A DNA stretch of 31,575 nt, from contig JBELIG010000014.1 in NCBI GenBank assembly GCA_042091035.1, forward strand, positions 1-31,575, read 5' to 3'. How positions within the stretch are numbered: the first letter of the stretch is position 1; each line of letters opens with the position of its first letter. The notes beneath the pieces were generated by a model that was not told the origin of the DNA, searched no databases, and was given only the letters and a program-made list of their open reading frames with translations. Below, piece after piece: positions 7,469 to 15,090 of this stretch. Source of the DNA: AM-2324 sp042091035 (GTDB lineage: Bacteria; Bacteroidota; Bacteroidia; Chitinophagales; Saprospiraceae). Both the position numbers and the translations under genes were made by a program.

Positions 7469-7497
7469 AAAAAAAGACAGCCTTGGCTGTCTTTTTT
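7469..7497. terminator. Bidirectional terminator between the two MORN-caspase genes
   Basis: A7-GACAGCC-TT-GGCTGTC-T6 forms a perfect seven-pair hairpin (7476-7491) flanked by A and T tracts, able to act on both strands. The TAA stop of the second caspase gene (7496-7498) lies inside the tract. The rest of the 147-bp spacer shows only a small dyad, AGATA-CT-TATCT (7422-7433); no -7 box was found for the first caspase gene. Confidence 0.9.
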
Positions 7498-9061
7498 ATA
7501 ATCCACTAAGTGGCATTTGTCCATCTATCTTTCCGAATATGATTGGGGTTTGCTTGCCTGCTGTGAATTTTTGGACATTGATCTTAGTGTACTTGAACAG
7601 TTCTGAAATATTTATGATATCATCATTATTTGTATTCGCAGATCCTTTGAGTCCATCTATAAGGAAATGACTGAATACGCCAGCCCTTAGGCCATCGTGC
7701 TCAAAAGAAAGTTCTCTCGATTTTGAAGATAGAATGAACGCATAGCCTTCATTGGTTTCATATAGTTTTTGATAAAAACTTGGAGAAAGATCTTCCTGAG
7801 GGGAAGAGATTCCTTTTTCTGTTAAATACCCAAGTCCTCCTGCATGACAAGCGTCAGCAATGATTACTTTTTGTTTTGCTTTAGACGTATTAAAAATGGT
7901 ACTTAATTCAGTATGATAAACTATGGTGTTTTTATTATTTAAATCATAAGGTATGAATCCATTTCTTAATCCATGACCGGAATAATAAAAGATAACCAAA
8001 TCGTTGTCATCTGCCTTGGCAAATATTTCTTTAGATGCTTGTAAAATATTTGATTTTGTTGCCTCTTGGTCTACGAGTAATCGGATTTGTGATTTTCGAA
8101 GTGCTCCACCCTCTGGACTTCTTAGGTGAAAGTATAATCTTCTTGCATCGTCATCCGAGTAAACTAGATCCTGGCTAGTTTGAGGGTAATCACTTATTCC
8201 TATGATCACTGCATAGATATCCACTTGTTCTTTTCGAGTTGTTTGTTCTGAGTCTTGAGGTCTAATGTCATGGATCTTATCTTCTTTGATTAGGTTTCCT
8301 CTAAAGAATTCACCAGATATACTTCCCCCTTGGGCATAGTTGAGTGCTCCTTTGCCATGCGGAACATTATGCTCAAATCCTCCTATGTATTTATCGCCGT
8401 TGTTATAATTGACTTGACCAACTCCCTTTGGCCTGCCATTGAAGAATTGACCTTTATACATTGATCCATCCTTATAGGTGTAGGTGCCATTCCCTTGAAG
8501 GCATTCTTGGCTATTACAGTTTCTATCGATTTGTGGATCATCGAGAAAGGCGGTCCGATCTTTATTTACCATTGAGCCGAACTCCCAGGTTCCTCTTACT
8601 GTGCTACCATTTTCGCGTGTGATGATTCCATTACCATGGATACGACCTTCAACGAAAGATCCTTCGAATTTAGCTCCGTTTGGTTTATAGATTACACCTT
8701 GTCCATGCTGTTGATTGTTCTTCCAATGGCCAATATACAAGTCGCCACTTTTGAAATAGAATGCTCCGATGCCATTAAAATTTCCCATTTTAAATGAACC
8801 TTCATAGTGCCCATTGTCTTTGAATAATTTTCCTTGGCCGCTAAACACTCCTTTTTCCCAAGTACCAATGTATTTATCTCCATTTTTGTATTCAAGGCTT
8901 CCTTCTCCTGCGGGTAATCCACCCTTGAAATGTCCAGAGTAGATACTGCCGTTCGGATATTTGAAGGTGCTAAAATGATTGTAACAATCTCCTTTTATAC
9001 ATTGAGCTGAAAGGAAGATTGGTAAAAAAAACGTAACTAAAGCAAACACGTTCCTTTTCAT
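7496..9061 (-). CDS. Exported MORN-repeat protein with C-terminal caspase (C14) domain, two MORN blocks
   Basis: This 521-residue protein is paralogous to its downstream neighbour. It has a signal peptide (1-19, cleavage after LSA/Q). The first MORN block, about 21-165, has five full repeats after CIKGDC; the second, about 182-255, has two after CNSQEC. The caspase domain covers about 281-518: DIYAVIIGISDY, a YSDDDARRLYFHL segment near 301-313 matching its sister, SGHG with catalytic His363 and IADACHAG with catalytic Cys405. The protease halves of the two proteins align closely from first strand to the C-terminal KxQTP motif, while the MORN arrays differ in number and spacing, so the copies have diverged mainly in the repeat half. 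ATG 9061 gives the signal peptide directly. Exported protease activity is inferred; substrates are unknown. Confidence 0.88.
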   Translation of the reverse strand: MKRNVFALVTFFLPIFLSAQCIKGDCYNHFSTFKYPNGSIYSGHFKGGLPAGEGSLEYKNGDKYIGTWEKGVFSGQGKLFKDNGHYEGSFKMGNFNGIGAFYFKSGDLYIGHWKNNQQHGQGVIYKPNGAKFEGSFVEGRIHGNGIITRENGSTVRGTWEFGSMVNKDRTAFLDDPQIDRNCNSQECLQGNGTYTYKDGSMYKGQFFNGRPKGVGQVNYNNGDKYIGGFEHNVPHGKGALNYAQGGSISGEFFRGNLIKEDKIHDIRPQDSEQTTRKEQVDIYAVIIGISDYPQTSQDLVYSDDDARRLYFHLRSPEGGALRKSQIRLLVDQEATKSNILQASKEIFAKADDNDLVIFYYSGHGLRNGFIPYDLNNKNTIVYHTELSTIFNTSKAKQKVIIADACHAGGLGYLTEKGISSPQEDLSPSFYQKLYETNEGYAFILSSKSRELSFEHDGLRAGVFSHFLIDGLKGSANTNNDDIINISELFKYTKINVQKFTAGKQTPIIFGKIDGQMPLSGL

Positions 9062-9077
9062 TGTAAGTTGGTTTTTG

Positions 9078-9098
9078 TTATGTATAGTTGTTACATAA
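9078..9098 (-). promoter_or_regulatory. Inverted repeat in the 5' region of the second MORN-caspase gene
   Basis: A perfect seven-base dyad TTATGTA / TACATAA separated by 7 nt, 17 bp upstream of the start codon at 9061. It could be an operator or a leader hairpin near the ribosome-binding region. The rest of the 212-bp divergent spacer is very AT-rich with no other structure noticed apart from the DUF4920 promoter. Confidence 0.4.
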
Positions 9099-9232
9099 GC
9101 ATAATTTTATTTGTTTTATTAACTATTTATATATACTAATATTTTGTTATCTATCGAATTTTAGATTTTTTTTCGATGAATGACAATTTTATTTAGATAC
9201 ATTTAATGGAATAAGAAATGGCAGAATTATAT

Positions 9233-9240
9233 TAAATTTG
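9233..9240 (+). promoter_or_regulatory. Bacteroidota -7 box for the DUF4920 gene
   Basis: TAAATTTG is a perfect match to TAnnTTTG, 33 bp before the ATG at 9274. A -33 TTG is not evident. Confidence 0.5.
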
Positions 9241-9273
9241 TTGTACTCAGATAATTATTTAAAATAGAATGAA

Positions 9274-9780
9274 ATGAAAGGTATTTGGATATTAGGAATA
9301 CTTGCTGTTTTAGTTACGGCATGTAGTAATGAGAAAAATAATGAGGAAGTTCCAGCAGATTCGACAGAAGTAGAGGCAAGTCCTTCATTATTTGGTGCTG
9401 AATTTGATGCTGAAGATGCGAAGGATATAAACGTTATAGATCCTTCAACGATTGCGGAATCTGATTCTTTGGATGCTGTTGTTTATGGCACAGTCAAAGA
9501 TGTATGTCAGGTTAAAGGTTGTTGGATGACTGTAGTTTCTGATTCGGATACTTCTCAGGTTATAAATGTACGATTTAAGGATTATGGTTTCTTCGTTCCT
9601 AAAGATCTTATGGGTACGAAAATTGCTATGAATGGAAAAGCATTTTCTGAGATGACTCCTGTGGATGAGTTGAGACATTATGCAGAAGATGCTGGTAAAA
9701 CTGCCGAGGAAATTGAGCAGATCATTGATCCAGAGTATCAGCTGAAGTTTTATGCTTCTGGCGTACAAGTCATGAAATAA
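9274..9780 (+). CDS. DUF4920-type lipoprotein
   Basis: This 168-residue protein has a lipoprotein signal: hydrophobic core then VTAC with Cys17 as the lipidated residue, followed by an acidic, low-complexity linker to about residue 38. The globular part shows the hallmark of the DUF4920 family, YGTVKDVCQVKGCWM (71-85), with Cys78, Cys83 and Met85 in a compact C-x4-C-W-M arrangement, then VRFKDYGFFVPKD (99-111) and GKAF. Those residues could bind a metal or form a redox disulfide; the function of the family is not established. It is a stand-alone gene with its own promoter and terminator. Confidence 0.85.
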   Translation: MKGIWILGILAVLVTACSNEKNNEEVPADSTEVEASPSLFGAEFDAEDAKDINVIDPSTIAESDSLDAVVYGTVKDVCQVKGCWMTVVSDSDTSQVINVRFKDYGFFVPKDLMGTKIAMNGKAFSEMTPVDELRHYAEDAGKTAEEIEQIIDPEYQLKFYASGVQVMK

Positions 9781-9783
9781 ATC

Positions 9784-9814
9784 AAAAGGAGATAATTTTT
9801 TTATCTCCTTTTTT
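9784..9814 (+). terminator. Intrinsic terminator of the DUF4920 gene
   Basis: AAAAGGAGATAA / TTATCTCCTTTT is a perfect twelve-pair stem with a five-T loop and a trailing T tract, starting 4 bp after the stop codon. Confidence 0.9.
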
Positions 9815-9885
9815 GTTTAACATACATTATGTAGTAACTCCTATATTTTGTCTAGGTTCTTTTTCTTTTATTTAAAGCCATTGTC

Positions 9886-12054
9886 TTGAGGTCCCAATTT
9901 AGTTTTCTATTTATTTCAATCTTGCTATTGTTGCAGGTACAGCTTATTGCTCAGCGTTCTGAGGCAGATAGTATGCAACGATTAATTTTATTTGAAAAAG
10001 ACACAACAAGAATCGTTGAGTTGCTCAATGAGATTGGTTGGGAGTTGAAGGTGGCAGCGCCCGATACAGCAAAGACACGCTTACTGCTTGCAGCTGAGAT
10101 TGCGGAGCGAAACGAATTATACTCTGCTCAAGGAGATGCCTATAATTATCTTGGAGTGCTAGAGAGTATTCGAGAAAACTTAGATGCTGCTGCAAAGTAC
10201 TGGGAAACTTCGCTCCAAATCCGCATTGATACAGAAGACAAAAAGGGCCAAGCGAAGATTTATAATAATCTGGGGATTCTCTACAAGAACAAGAATGATT
10301 TTACAAAAGCTATCCTTTATTACAGGCAGGCTGAGCTTATATATGAGGAGCTTGACAATCCAATAAAGGCAGGAAATCTTGCCTATAATATTGCTAAATT
10401 ATATGATGAGTTCGGTCATTTTAATCAGGCTATTGAATATATATACAAGTATTTAAATAACCTGGAGGAACAAGCCAGTTTAAATAGTCTTGATGAGCAG
10501 GAGTTGGCAGATCTTAAATCTAGTGAGGCTGATGCATATAACCTTATGGGTAATGTAAAGTATTCTTTAGCTAGGAATATAGAATCTAAGAAGTCTTATC
10601 TAAAATCTATGGCGATTAGTCAGTCTTTAGGTGATACCAGCAAATTGGCAAATGTTTTTAATAACCTGGGTAATTTGTATTCCTCTTTTAGCTGGAAATA
10701 CCATAGGGATAGCTTATCTGAGAAAGCGATAGCATATCAAGATTCTTCTATTGCATTTTATAATCAATCACTTTCTTTTAGACAGGAGATGCAAGATGAA
10801 GATCATATCGATAGATTGAAATTCAATATTGCTACTTGCGAACGTGATAAAGGAATTTTTTATAAGGAAATTGGTAAAGTCGGTTTGTTCAAGAAAAAGA
10901 TGAAACTTGCCCAGGACGAGCTGGAGCGTCTGCGCAGTGTCTGGAGTAAGGCTTCTGATGAGCTTCGAATCATACAGGTCAATAATGCCTTATTCGAAGT
11001 GTATCTTGCACTAGGTAAAAAGCAGCAGGCTTTAGATGCATTGAATACCTCATCCACCTTGGCAAATGCTAATGAAAGTGATTGGTATATTCAACGATCT
11101 CTAGAAGATTTTTCGAAGTATTATAAAGCAAATGGACAATATGAGCAAGCGCTTTCCTACTCGGAAAAGTACAATTTATACAGGTACAAAAATATCAATG
11201 AAAAGCAGATTCAGGATAATGAAAAGCAGGCAGCTCTTTATCTAGACCAAAAGAATATACGGGAAATTGAACGAAAGAAAGAAGATCTAAAATTGAGTAA
11301 TCTTAAGCTTAGAAACAGTTATATATATATTTCTATTGCGATATTTTCCTGTTTCATTTTTATTTTTCTCTTTGTACGATTTAGAAGATTACATGCCAAA
11401 ATTCAAGGCTTGTTGTTGAATATACTTCCTCCATCAGTTGTGAAACGGATACAGGCTGATGCTACTGATGATTGTGCCACAAATTTTGAAGCTGCGACTA
11501 TACTATTTTCGGACTTTGCCGGCTTTACAGAAATATCTGCACAGATACCACCAAATGAACTTCTGGGGTATTTAAACAAATTTTTTACTGCCTTTGATGA
11601 AATTATAAGTGAAGAAGGAGTAGAGCGAATTAAGACAATAGGGGATGCGTACATGTGTGTTGCTGGAGTTCCCGATGAGTATTCAGATCATGCGCAACGA
11701 ATGATAAGGTCTGCCTTTAGAATGCGCAAAGCTGTTGATGATCTAAATGCCATGCATAGAGCAGCGGGCGTTCCTGAGTTTAAGATACGGATTGGGATTA
11801 ATTCAGGTCCAGTATCTGGTGGGATTGTCGGAGTTAAAAAGTATGCTTATGATGTATGGGGAGATGCTGTAAATGTAGCTTCCAGGATGGAGAGCAATGC
11901 TCATATAGGTGGTATTAACATCTCAGAGGATACTTATTCACTAGTAAAGGAAGAACTTATGCTTCTGGAGAAAGAATTTGAATTTGAAACAGAGGTCCGA
12001 AAAGCAGTTCAGGTAAAGGGTAAAGGAGCAATGGATATGTATACCTTCATATAA
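9886..12054 (+). CDS. Receptor-type class III adenylate cyclase with exported TPR sensor domain
   Basis: This is a 722-residue protein from a TTG start at 9886, chosen because it yields a complete signal sequence (residues 1-22, LFISILLLLQVQL, then IAQ) and no upstream ATG is in frame. TPR repeats fill about 30-430 (for example AYNYLGVLESI, IYNNLGILYKNKNDFTKAI, VFNNLGNLY), followed by a charged coiled coil (440-477), one membrane helix (479-499), a linker LLLNILPPSVVKRI and the cyclase domain (about 535-705). Metal ligands are Asp543 (FSDFAGFT) and Asp587 (GDAYM). Lys583 and Asp656 are the adenine-selective pair, and Asn663 and Arg667 (NVASR) the transition-state residues, so cAMP rather than cGMP is the expected product. 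The inferred topology is a periplasmic TPR sensor with a cytoplasmic catalytic domain, a common Bacteroidota layout. The ligand is unknown. Confidence 0.9.
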   Translation: MRSQFSFLFISILLLLQVQLIAQRSEADSMQRLILFEKDTTRIVELLNEIGWELKVAAPDTAKTRLLLAAEIAERNELYSAQGDAYNYLGVLESIRENLDAAAKYWETSLQIRIDTEDKKGQAKIYNNLGILYKNKNDFTKAILYYRQAELIYEELDNPIKAGNLAYNIAKLYDEFGHFNQAIEYIYKYLNNLEEQASLNSLDEQELADLKSSEADAYNLMGNVKYSLARNIESKKSYLKSMAISQSLGDTSKLANVFNNLGNLYSSFSWKYHRDSLSEKAIAYQDSSIAFYNQSLSFRQEMQDEDHIDRLKFNIATCERDKGIFYKEIGKVGLFKKKMKLAQDELERLRSVWSKASDELRIIQVNNALFEVYLALGKKQQALDALNTSSTLANANESDWYIQRSLEDFSKYYKANGQYEQALSYSEKYNLYRYKNINEKQIQDNEKQAALYLDQKNIREIERKKEDLKLSNLKLRNSYIYISIAIFSCFIFIFLFVRFRRLHAKIQGLLLNILPPSVVKRIQADATDDCATNFEAATILFSDFAGFTEISAQIPPNELLGYLNKFFTAFDEIISEEGVERIKTIGDAYMCVAGVPDEYSDHAQRMIRSAFRMRKAVDDLNAMHRAAGVPEFKIRIGINSGPVSGGIVGVKKYAYDVWGDAVNVASRMESNAHIGGINISEDTYSLVKEELMLLEKEFEFETEVRKAVQVKGKGAMDMYTFI

Positions 12055-12102
12055 ATTTGAAAACTTAGGCAGCGAATTGCTGTTCTGTTTCGATTATTAT
12101 AT

Positions 12103-12124
12103 GAAGGCTGTGCAGCCCTTTTCG
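12103..12124 (+). terminator. Weak hairpin after the adenylate cyclase gene
   Basis: GGCTG-TG-CAGCC followed by CTTTTC is a short GC-rich hairpin about 50 bp after the stop, with only a short T run. It could be the terminator of the cyclase gene. Nothing else is evident between 12055 and 12171. Confidence 0.35.
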
Positions 12125-12171
12125 GAACTCTCACTAGTTTAAAATTAATGCCCTGAAAATTATCCAAAATG

Positions 12172-12195
12172 AAAAGGGTCTGCATATATCCTTTT
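12172..12195 (-). terminator. Possible weak terminator of the HTH gene
   Basis: On the minus strand, AAAAGG and CCTTTT pair around a 12-nt loop directly at the HTH stop codon and are followed by CATTTT. The stem is only six pairs and the loop is large. Confidence 0.3.
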
Positions 12196-12412
12196 AAAAT
12201 TCCAATTCAAATTCCTTTTCGTATTTATAGCTTTGTCTTTCTCTACAATATTTTATGGGTGCACCCATAAATTTTAGTTCTTGAATATACCTGTAAATTG
12301 TTGCTTCAGATACGCCAAGCCTGTTCGCTAGTTGGGCTGGAGATCCTGTAGATTTTCTTCTGATAAGGGTATCTAGACGTTTGGTTCTGGAGATAAATTT
12401 TAATGCTTGCAT
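12194..12412 (-). CDS. Small helix-turn-helix DNA-binding protein
   Basis: This 72-residue basic protein is essentially one winged-helix/HTH domain of the HTH_11/DeoR type. RLDTLIRRKSTGSPAQLA (12-29) is the first helix and turn, NRLGVSEATIYRYIQELKFM (30-49) carries the recognition helix, and GAPIKYCRERQSYKYE (50-65) would be the wing. No ligand-binding or dimerisation domain follows, so it is a minimal regulator of the type common in Bacteroidota. It is divergent from the helical-repeat gene at 12558 across a 145-bp spacer, which makes that gene a natural candidate target. A single Cys (55) has no obvious role. Confidence 0.75.
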   Translation of the reverse strand: MQALKFISRTKRLDTLIRRKSTGSPAQLANRLGVSEATIYRYIQELKFMGAPIKYCRERQSYKYEKEFELEF

Positions 12413-12557
12413 AGTTTTTTATTTTAATTTACCCTCCGTTATTGCTATATTAAACTGCAAGTAAGCCTAGAATAGACATTAAAAACCCCGTTGAAATCAC
12501 TCATCTTTTTTGATAAGTTTATGCTTGTCAGTTTGTTGTGTTTTTTATAAAACCAGA

Positions 12558-14051
12558 ATGAAGATGAATTTTACCCTATTAAAAAGCCTTATTACGGTCA
12601 TTGAATCAGATCAGCCCAGATTTTTTGATCAATTTCAATCCTTTCTATCTACTGAGAAGTATATCAACTTAAAACAGGGGCTGGTTAGTTGTAAAGTTGA
12701 GGAAGACTTAGTTGTAAACCTTTATGGGTCATTAAACACTGGGGCCTATTCAAAACTTAAATCAAGGTTTACAGATCAACTGTTAGACCTTTTTCTAATG
12801 TCTAAGACAACTAAGCTGAGCGCTTATTCAGGAACCTTACTATCCAAATATTGGCAACTTACTCTATTGTTTAAATCGATGGGGCATTTAGAACTCAGTA
12901 AGACCTTTGCAATCAAAGGACTTAAGATAGCCGAGCGAAAAAAGAAATTTAAACAAGCCTTTAAGTTCGCGGATTATCTAAAGAGTTATCATCTCTTAAT
13001 GCGATGGGATTTACGGGCTTTTTGTAAGATGGAGCATAAAGCAGCAGATTACCTCTTGCTGTTCAACGAGGAACAACATTTGAAGAATATCTATTTCTCT
13101 CTGACTTTTCAATTGAGTGTACAAAGGTATCCATCCTTTGGTGCTCCTTCATTTGAAGTGCTTGATTTTGAAACTATTCAGATACCGGATCAACGGTGTA
13201 AGCATGCTTTATTTTACTATCATTCATCCATCGTACTTCATGCAATACTTAATAAATCCTTCAACTCTGCTATTCGGTATATTGTATCTGTTGAAGCTCA
13301 ATTTGAAAAAAATGAATCTAAATCGTGGAGTAGATTGTTAGACAATCTTAAGATTCTTAAAGCGCAAATACTTTTGCACAGGGGGCAGCTAGATCACGCA
13401 TTATCGATACTTGAAGAATTGGCTCCGTCAAAAAGTGTCATTGAGTCAGGAAGGATTATATTTTTGAAGAGTAGAGTTCTTTTGAGATTGAATAGGTACC
13501 AGGAAGCCTTTGATCTTTTCCGGGTTTATTATCCCCGATTGAATAAGATCCGAAACTTAGATCTTCCATTTGTTGAAGGTTTTTATCTGATGTATGGCTT
13601 GTTTTATGTTTTGTATCGCTATGGGAAGGTTCATTGTGAAGCATCTTATTTTAAAACATTCAGGTATTATAAATGGCTGAATTCCTTACCGATCTATTCA
13701 AAAGATAAGATGGGAATGAATATAACTATATTGATTATTGATTTTTTGATCGGAAAAACAGAAGGTTGGTCTAGCATGTATGCAAAAGCGGAGCAACTCG
13801 ATCTTTACCGTTATCGGTACTTCAAAAATAAAGAGCAGTATAATTCTGTTCGTTTATTATTTCGATTTTTTAAAGAATATGCAAAACACCAAATGGATAA
13901 AGATATTGTTGATGAGTTGAAAGGGCGAATTTCTAAAATGGGATCTTCTAACTCAGATCAATTACCCTTATATTTTAGTGAGATTGAATTATTGCCTTGG
14001 AAGGCATTTGGAAATTTGGCTTTGGAAGAAAAAATGAATGATGATAAATAG
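12558..14051 (+). CDS. Helical-repeat (TPR-like) protein of unknown function
   Basis: This gene is about 497 residues from ATG 12558 (ATG 12564 is an alternative; a TTG at 12510 would add a Cys-rich leader with no supporting signal). There is no signal peptide and no membrane helix. The sequence is almost wholly helical with paired aromatic and Leu residues. TPR-like pairs are seen in LTLLFKSMGHLELSKTFAIK, LKILKAQILLHRGQLDHALS and LKSRVLLRLNRYQEAFDLF (about 320-340). The protein is rich in Phe, Tyr and Lys. I do not recognise a named family; it may be a lineage-restricted cytoplasmic scaffold. Its last 14 bp overlap the start of the GH113-like gene, implying co-expression. Confidence 0.7.
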   Translation: MKMNFTLLKSLITVIESDQPRFFDQFQSFLSTEKYINLKQGLVSCKVEEDLVVNLYGSLNTGAYSKLKSRFTDQLLDLFLMSKTTKLSAYSGTLLSKYWQLTLLFKSMGHLELSKTFAIKGLKIAERKKKFKQAFKFADYLKSYHLLMRWDLRAFCKMEHKAADYLLLFNEEQHLKNIYFSLTFQLSVQRYPSFGAPSFEVLDFETIQIPDQRCKHALFYYHSSIVLHAILNKSFNSAIRYIVSVEAQFEKNESKSWSRLLDNLKILKAQILLHRGQLDHALSILEELAPSKSVIESGRIIFLKSRVLLRLNRYQEAFDLFRVYYPRLNKIRNLDLPFVEGFYLMYGLFYVLYRYGKVHCEASYFKTFRYYKWLNSLPIYSKDKMGMNITILIIDFLIGKTEGWSSMYAKAEQLDLYRYRYFKNKEQYNSVRLLFRFFKEYAKHQMDKDIVDELKGRISKMGSSNSDQLPLYFSEIELLPWKAFGNLALEEKMNDDK

Positions 14052-15090
14052 AGTTAAGGCTGTAAGTTTATTTATTCTAGTTGGACTACTTTCAACATAC
14101 GCACAAGCTCAACTTGCGAAACTGGATTCGTTTAGGGACAATGAATCCTCTTTTCAGTACAAAGGACTTTCAATTGTTGCTCCCAAGACTGATGTGGGTA
14201 ATCAGCCATACTGCGATTTGAAAGAGTCGGGTGCAAATTCAGTTGCCATAATACCATTTGGATTTTCTCGGCAGGGCGAAAATACGGTTCGGTACAATTA
14301 TGCGAATTGGCAGTGGTGGGGGGAGACCTTGGAAGGAGCAGAGCGATCAATTGAATATGCCCATAATGAGGGACTAGAGGTCATGCTTAAACCTCAAATA
14401 TATATTCCGGGTTCTTGGCCTGGTGCCTTGGATTTGTCAGATGCTGACTGGGCGGTTTGGGAGGCAAGTTACCGCACATTCATACTTGATTTTGCGCAGA
14501 TAGCTGCTCGTCAAGAGGTAGCTCTTTTTTGTATTGGTACAGAATTGGATATCTCGGCAATAAAACGTTCAGTGTTTTGGGTTGATTTGATCAAAGATGT
14601 CCGGGCGATTTATGATGGTCAGCTTACCTATGCCGCTAACTGGGATAAATTCAGTCAGATAAGTTTTTGGTCGGACCTAGATCATATTGGTATTGATGCC
14701 TATTTCCCTTTGCTGGATAAGGTAAATCCTTCTGTGAAAGAGCTTGAAAAAGCTTGGAAAAAACATCTCGATGAAATAGAGCGTACTCAATCGGAATACA
14801 ACAAGCCAGTATTGTTTACAGAATATGGTTATTTGAGTGTTGATAACTGTGCTTTTGAAAATTGGAACCTGGAATCCAATCGACGCTCTATGGCTGCAAA
14901 TGAACAAGCTCAGGCAAGGGCCTTTGATGCTTTATTCAAGACTTTTAGAACTAAAGTATGGTGGAGTGGGGGATTTATCTGGAAGTGGTATATCGATGAG
15001 GGGACTAAAGAAAGAAGGCCTGAGACGGATTATACGCCCCAGGCCAAAAGTTCTTTTTATACGATAAAAAAATGGTATTTATCTAAGTAG
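14038..15090 (+). CDS. Exported GH113-like TIM-barrel glycoside hydrolase
   Basis: This 350-residue protein has a signal peptide (1-24, LFILVGLLSTYAQAQ). The rest looks like a (beta/alpha)8 barrel of the GH113 family (beta-mannanase and related). YKGLSIVAP opens the barrel, NSVAIIPFGF (67-76) and LEVMLKPQIYIPG (113-125) are strands 2-3, CIGTELD holds the presumed acid/base Glu169, DHIGIDAYFPL (215-225) is the sixth strand region, and LFTEYGY holds the presumed nucleophile Glu262; GGFIWKWYID (311-320) is the last strand with substrate-stacking Trp residues. Both catalytic Glu are present. The actual sugar cannot be read from the sequence. The start ATG overlaps the previous gene by 14 bp; the 3' end overlaps the opposing DUF819 gene by 8 bp. 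It carries no type IX sorting domain. Confidence 0.85.
   Translation: MMINRVKAVSLFILVGLLSTYAQAQLAKLDSFRDNESSFQYKGLSIVAPKTDVGNQPYCDLKESGANSVAIIPFGFSRQGENTVRYNYANWQWWGETLEGAERSIEYAHNEGLEVMLKPQIYIPGSWPGALDLSDADWAVWEASYRTFILDFAQIAARQEVALFCIGTELDISAIKRSVFWVDLIKDVRAIYDGQLTYAANWDKFSQISFWSDLDHIGIDAYFPLLDKVNPSVKELEKAWKKHLDEIERTQSEYNKPVLFTEYGYLSVDNCAFENWNLESNRRSMAANEQAQARAFDALFKTFRTKVWWSGGFIWKWYIDEGTKERRPETDYTPQAKSSFYTIKKWYLSK

Noticed and set aside
5360..9061. Periodic repeats that might be a CRISPR or DNA tandem array
   Set aside because: The periodicity is at protein level (MORN repeats of about 23 residues); nucleotide copies are diverged and in frame.
12510..12557. N-terminal extension of the helical-repeat protein from a TTG
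   Set aside because: The extension is Cys-rich and resembles a chance reading; ATG 12558 gives a sensible helical start.
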